From Burkholderia cenocepacia (GTDB taxonomy: Bacteria > Pseudomonadota > Gammaproteobacteria > Burkholderiales > Burkholderiaceae): DNA of 64,000 nucleotides. The notes beneath the pieces are model-generated. The model had not been told where the DNA came from and ran no database searches. It saw only the letters and a program-made list of their open reading frames with translations. The first letter of the stretch is position 1; each line of letters begins with the position of its first letter. Shown in pieces: positions 61,250 through 64,000 of the stretch. The translations under genes and the position numbers were made by a program. Location of the stretch: assembly GCF_014211915.1 (NCBI RefSeq), contig NZ_CP060040.1, positions 124,001 through 188,000 on the forward strand. The letters run 5' to 3'.

Positions 61250-62302
61250 TCAATCGCCCTGTTCGGAGCGTGCGTAGATGTCCCAACTGGCCATGAACAG
61301 CGCGGCGACGAGCGGCCCGATCACGAAGCCGTTGATGCCGAACAGCGCCATCCCGCCGAGCGTCGAGATCAGCACGACCCAGTCGGGCATCTTCGTGTCC
61401 TTGCCGACGAGGATCGGGCGCAGCAGGTTGTCGACGAGGCCGATCACGCCGACGCAGAACGCGACGAGGATCACGCACTTCCAGACCGCACCGATCATCA
61501 GGAAGTAGAGCGCGGCCGGCACCCAGACGAGGCTCGCGCCGATCGCGGGCAGCAGCGACAGGAACGCCATCAGCGCGCCCCACAGCACCACGCCCTCGAT
61601 CCCGAGGATCCAGAAGATCAGCCCGCCGAGCGCGCCTTGCACGAGCGCGACCGCGATGTTGCCCTTCACCGTCGCGCGCACGACCGTCGTGAATTTCGCG
61701 AGCAGCAGGTTCTTGTGCTCTTCGTCGAGCGGCAGCGCACGGCGCACGCGGCGGCCGATCTCGCCGCCGTCGCGCAGCAGGAAGAACACCATGTACAGCA
61801 TCACGCCGAAGCTCACGACGAACTGGAACGTGTTCTGACCGATGCTGAGCGCCTGGGTGGCCGCGAACTGGCTGATCTGCGCGGCGCCGTCGGTCAGCTT
61901 CTTCTGGATGCCCGGGATGTTGGTCAGCCCGTATTTCTGCAGCAGGTTCTGGATCGACGTCGGCAGTGCGTGAATGATGTCGTGGAAGTACTGCGAATAA
62001 TTCGGCTGCGCGTCCTTGAGCTCCTGGTACACGTAGGCGATTTCCTGCACGAGCGTGGCCGTGACGAACACGAGCGGCAGGATCACGATCAGGATGATGA
62101 GCGACATCGTGACGAGCGCGGCCAGGTTGCGCCGCTTGCCGAAGCGCGCGGCGAGCCAGCGTTGCACGGGCTGGAACAGGATCGCGAGAATGGTGCCCCA
62201 GAAGACGGCGCCGGAAAACGGCGCGAGGATCCAGCACAGTCCGAAGGTGACCGCGAACAGCAGGAAGTAGAAGAATTTTTGGTGGTCTTGTCCGCTATCC
62301 AT
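61250..62302 (-). CDS. AI-2E family transporter (putative permease)
   Basis: The 350-residue protein has the AI-2E (PerM/YdiK) layout with about eight helices, including an N-terminal LFAVTFGLCWILAPF, the GFVIGPLVAALFMASW C-terminal segment and the middle LPAIGASLVWVPAALYF region. Family members include exporters for autoinducer-2 and Na+/H+ antiporter-like proteins; the substrate is unknown. The start could be ATG 62302 or ATG 62311, neither with a strong ribosome binding site. Confidence 0.88.
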   Translation of the reverse strand: MDSGQDHQKFFYFLLFAVTFGLCWILAPFSGAVFWGTILAILFQPVQRWLAARFGKRRNLAALVTMSLIILIVILPLVFVTATLVQEIAYVYQELKDAQPNYSQYFHDIIHALPTSIQNLLQKYGLTNIPGIQKKLTDGAAQISQFAATQALSIGQNTFQFVVSFGVMLYMVFFLLRDGGEIGRRVRRALPLDEEHKNLLLAKFTTVVRATVKGNIAVALVQGALGGLIFWILGIEGVVLWGALMAFLSLLPAIGASLVWVPAALYFLMIGAVWKCVILVAFCVGVIGLVDNLLRPILVGKDTKMPDWVVLISTLGGMALFGINGFVIGPLVAALFMASWDIYARSEQGD

Positions 62303-62469
62303 GGGTGGCATTCGCGCAGATTGATGCGTGGTTGGATTGAATCTCGTTGTCCCGCGCGCGATCGGTTCGCGAACGTCACGGGTTCGCGGCGCAACACGCC
62401 GCCGGGCGGCCCATGCGGAGTATGCCCGCAAAGGTGCCGCCATCATAGCCGCTGCGAGAGACGCATGCG

Positions 62470-62495
62470 AAAACGCCGCGGCCGGGGCCGCGGCG
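62470..62495 (-). terminator. Intrinsic terminator after the SYLF lipoprotein gene
   Basis: A 9-bp CGCCGCGGC/GCCGCGGCG stem with a CGGG loop is followed on the minus strand by TTTT, 43 bases past the stop. Confidence 0.75.
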
Positions 62496-62537
62496 CTGCC
62501 GGGAAGCGAACGCGGCGCGAAGCCGCGTGCCGCATCG

Positions 62538-63122
62538 TCAGATGTTGAGCTTGGTGACCTTCGTGCCGTTCACCGACAGGTCGCCCATCAGGCCCGCGTT
62601 GGTCAGGACCAGCACTTCCACCGGTGCGGTAGCCGTGTTGGAATCGACCGCGCCGTTCGCGCCGACCTTCACGACCGCGACCGACGCGTCGGCGCCGGCC
62701 GACCAGCCGTCCGACTTGCGGAACGAGTCGAGTGCATCCTGCGTCATGAACAGGAACACGACCGCCTTCGACTGCGCGCCGGCCTGCAGGCCGACCGACA
62801 GCGACGACGTGTTGTAGTAGCCGACGGTGCTGCCGCCGACACGCAGCGCGCCGTTGCCGGACTGGGCGCCGACGATGAAGCCGGCCTGCAGCACGTTCGG
62901 GAACACGAGGACGCCGCGTGCTTTCGAGACGAGGTCGCGCGAACCCGGCACCGTCGAATACAGGCGCGACAGCGTTGCGTTCACGCTGGCGTCGATCGAC
63001 TGGCGCTTCGATGCACTGGCCGCGGCGCTATCGGGTTTGCCGGACGTGGTCGTGCAACCGGCGAGAGCGAGGCTGCCGAGCATCACGGCGGCGGCGGCTT
63101 TCATGGCGAGGGACTTCTGCAT
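62538..63122 (-). CDS. SYLF/Ysc84-domain lipoprotein
   Basis: The 194-residue protein starts with a lipoprotein signal (MQKSLAMKAAAAVMLGSLALAGC, split: lipobox LAGC) and continues with a SYLF domain: DLVSKARGVLVFPNVLQAGFI and GGSTVGYYNTSSLSVG. SYLF domains bind lipids. ATG 63122 has AAGGAGAAC just upstream. It is preceded on the same strand by a DUF883 gene 59 bases away. Confidence 0.9.
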   Translation of the reverse strand: MQKSLAMKAAAAVMLGSLALAGCTTTSGKPDSAAASASKRQSIDASVNATLSRLYSTVPGSRDLVSKARGVLVFPNVLQAGFIVGAQSGNGALRVGGSTVGYYNTSSLSVGLQAGAQSKAVVFLFMTQDALDSFRKSDGWSAGADASVAVVKVGANGAVDSNTATAPVEVLVLTNAGLMGDLSVNGTKVTKLNI

Positions 63123-63181
63123 GGCGGTTCTCCTTCGTTGTCTGATGGATGACGGGCGGGCGGCGGTGTACGCCGCCCCGT

Positions 63182-63568
63182 TCAACGGCGGGAAAGGAGC
63201 AGGCCCGCAACGAACGCAAGGCCCGCGACGACGCCGGCGGTTTGCCACGGGTTCTCGTGCACGACCTGCGATACGCGCTCGGCCGAATCGCGCAGTCGGG
63301 CGGCCGCGCTGCCCGACGCATAGTCGAGCGCGCCGCGCGCTTCATCGAGCCGGGATTGCACGCGCTTGCGCAGCGCGGCGATATCGCCATCGCCATCGTT
63401 TTTCAGCAGATCTTCCAGTTCGTCGACCAGCCCGCGCAGATCGTCGGTCACGTCGGCATGCAGGTCGCGGGCAGCCGCGCGCGTCGTGCGGCCCACGCGC
63501 CGGCCGGTGCGACGGATGTCGGACAGGCCGCGGTCCAGCTTGTGTTCGATCGAGTCGGTAAGCGCCAT
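63182..63568 (-). CDS. DUF883 (ElaB/YqjD-like) membrane-anchored protein
   Basis: The 128-residue protein has a long helical, charged N-terminal region and a C-terminal membrane anchor (TAGVVAGLAFVAGLLLSRR), preceded by VHENPWQTAG, the DUF883 pattern. E. coli relatives bind ribosomes and localise to the inner membrane in stationary phase. A stress role here is inferred from that family and from the SYLF neighbour. Confidence 0.9.
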   Translation of the reverse strand: MALTDSIEHKLDRGLSDIRRTGRRVGRTTRAAARDLHADVTDDLRGLVDELEDLLKNDGDGDIAALRKRVQSRLDEARGALDYASGSAAARLRDSAERVSQVVHENPWQTAGVVAGLAFVAGLLLSRR

Positions 63569-63865
63569 GGTGTTTATCCTCCTTTGATTCCAGGCAATTT
63601 GAAGATAAGACGAATCCCAGCAACTGATGTGATTCACTTGATCCGATTGAGTTTCGAGACAAATTTTCAATTCGTCGGCAGGATCGCCGGGAAGCCCCGC
63701 CGCACGGGGCGACGCAGCGGTTGAAAAAATTTCGCGTTTCGCGGCGATACAGCGTGTCGAGCAGCAGGTCGCAGTGAAGGTCCGGTAAATATGGCGTCGC
63801 CAGGGGCGTCAGGTAAATAGTGCCATTGCAGGTTGGATGCTGATGCAAATGCACTACTCGACGCG

Positions 63866-64000
63866 TCATCGATGCGCACGATTTGTGCCCGGTGCCGGTT
63901 GCGTGGCGGCGTCGTCCAGCGCGAGGTCGATGACGACGGGATCGTGGTCCGACGAGCGGTAGGCGTCGGGTGCGTAATAAGCCGATCGTTGCGCGGACGT
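63866..64000 (-). CDS. C-terminus of an endonuclease/exonuclease/phosphatase-family (ExeM/NucH-like) protein, partial
   Basis: Only the last 44 codons are in the window. The end contains YYAPDAYRSSDHDPVVIDLAL, the SDHDPV motif with catalytic Asp and His that closes extracellular EEP-family nucleases. The rest of the gene lies to the right, on the minus strand. Region 63569-63865 between it and the DUF883 gene has no clear gene. Confidence 0.75.
   Translation of the reverse strand, partial: TSAQRSAYYAPDAYRSSDHDPVVIDLALDDAATQPAPGTNRAHR

Overview
The window looks like one replicon of a Burkholderia, most likely of the B. cepacia complex. The DNA is strongly GC-rich, and long antisense shadow reading frames run under nearly every gene. 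The gene content also fits: a three-component anthranilate dioxygenase of the andAcAdAbAa type with an AraC regulator, a cat ortho-cleavage operon, and a Wsp chemosensory cluster whose output is a REC-histidine kinase hybrid (WspHRR). The species call is an inference from gene content.

Layout. (1) 146-20641 is the right part of a type VI secretion (T6SS) cluster on the + strand: tssB, tssC, vgrG with a C-terminal adaptor-like tail, a phospholipase D effector (Tle5 type), two tandem Sel1 lipoproteins (probable immunity proteins, the second frameshifted), PAAR, a membrane protein, a 1748-residue TssM-TssA fusion, a DUF805 gene behind a hairpin-rich spacer, tssF, tssG and tssJ. Genes for Hcp, TssE, TssH, TssK and TssL are not in the window. 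(2) 20791-28855 holds catechol and anthranilate catabolism: catB-catA-catC with divergent catR, then andR divergent from andAc-Ad-Ab-Aa. AndA makes catechol and CatA/B/C carry it toward the beta-ketoadipate pathway. (3) 29007-36279 holds a DUF445 membrane protein, a HigBA-like toxin-antitoxin pair, a thiamine-diphosphate enzyme plus aldehyde dehydrogenase pair with a long structured leader, and an NhaP-type antiporter. (4) 36757-46825 is the Wsp cluster wspHRR-A-B-C-D-E-F, interrupted by a TnpB-only IS200/IS605-type element inserted between the apparent wspD ribosome binding site and its start codon. (5) 46874-48987 has a sigma70-like promoter, a fluoride (crcB) riboswitch and a CLC-F fluoride/proton antiporter whose frame runs without a stop into a second protein. 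(6) 49006-64000 is a mixed region: a riboflavin synthase-like protein, an ABC exporter preceded by a 16-codon leader ORF with a strong Shine-Dalgarno sequence, DyP peroxidase, OsmC, LysR and AraC regulators, MntH, a PAP2 phosphatase, an SDR and an MDR reductase, an exported protein, an AI-2E family permease, a SYLF lipoprotein, a DUF883 protein, and the C-terminal end of an extracellular nuclease-like protein at the right edge.

The observations most worth a second look are the TnpB element at the wspD start codon (with a predictable omega-RNA guide and TAM), the TssM-TssA fusion with its hairpin cluster and DUF805 passenger, the riboswitch-CLC-F unit with its fused tail, the duplicated Sel1 immunity genes with a one-base frameshift, and the short leader ORF before the ABC exporter. 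Several unusually long or fused frames (CLC-F tail, ABC tail, second Sel1) could be single-base indels in G or C runs, either real or sequencing errors. No tRNA, rRNA, CRISPR array or prophage was seen.
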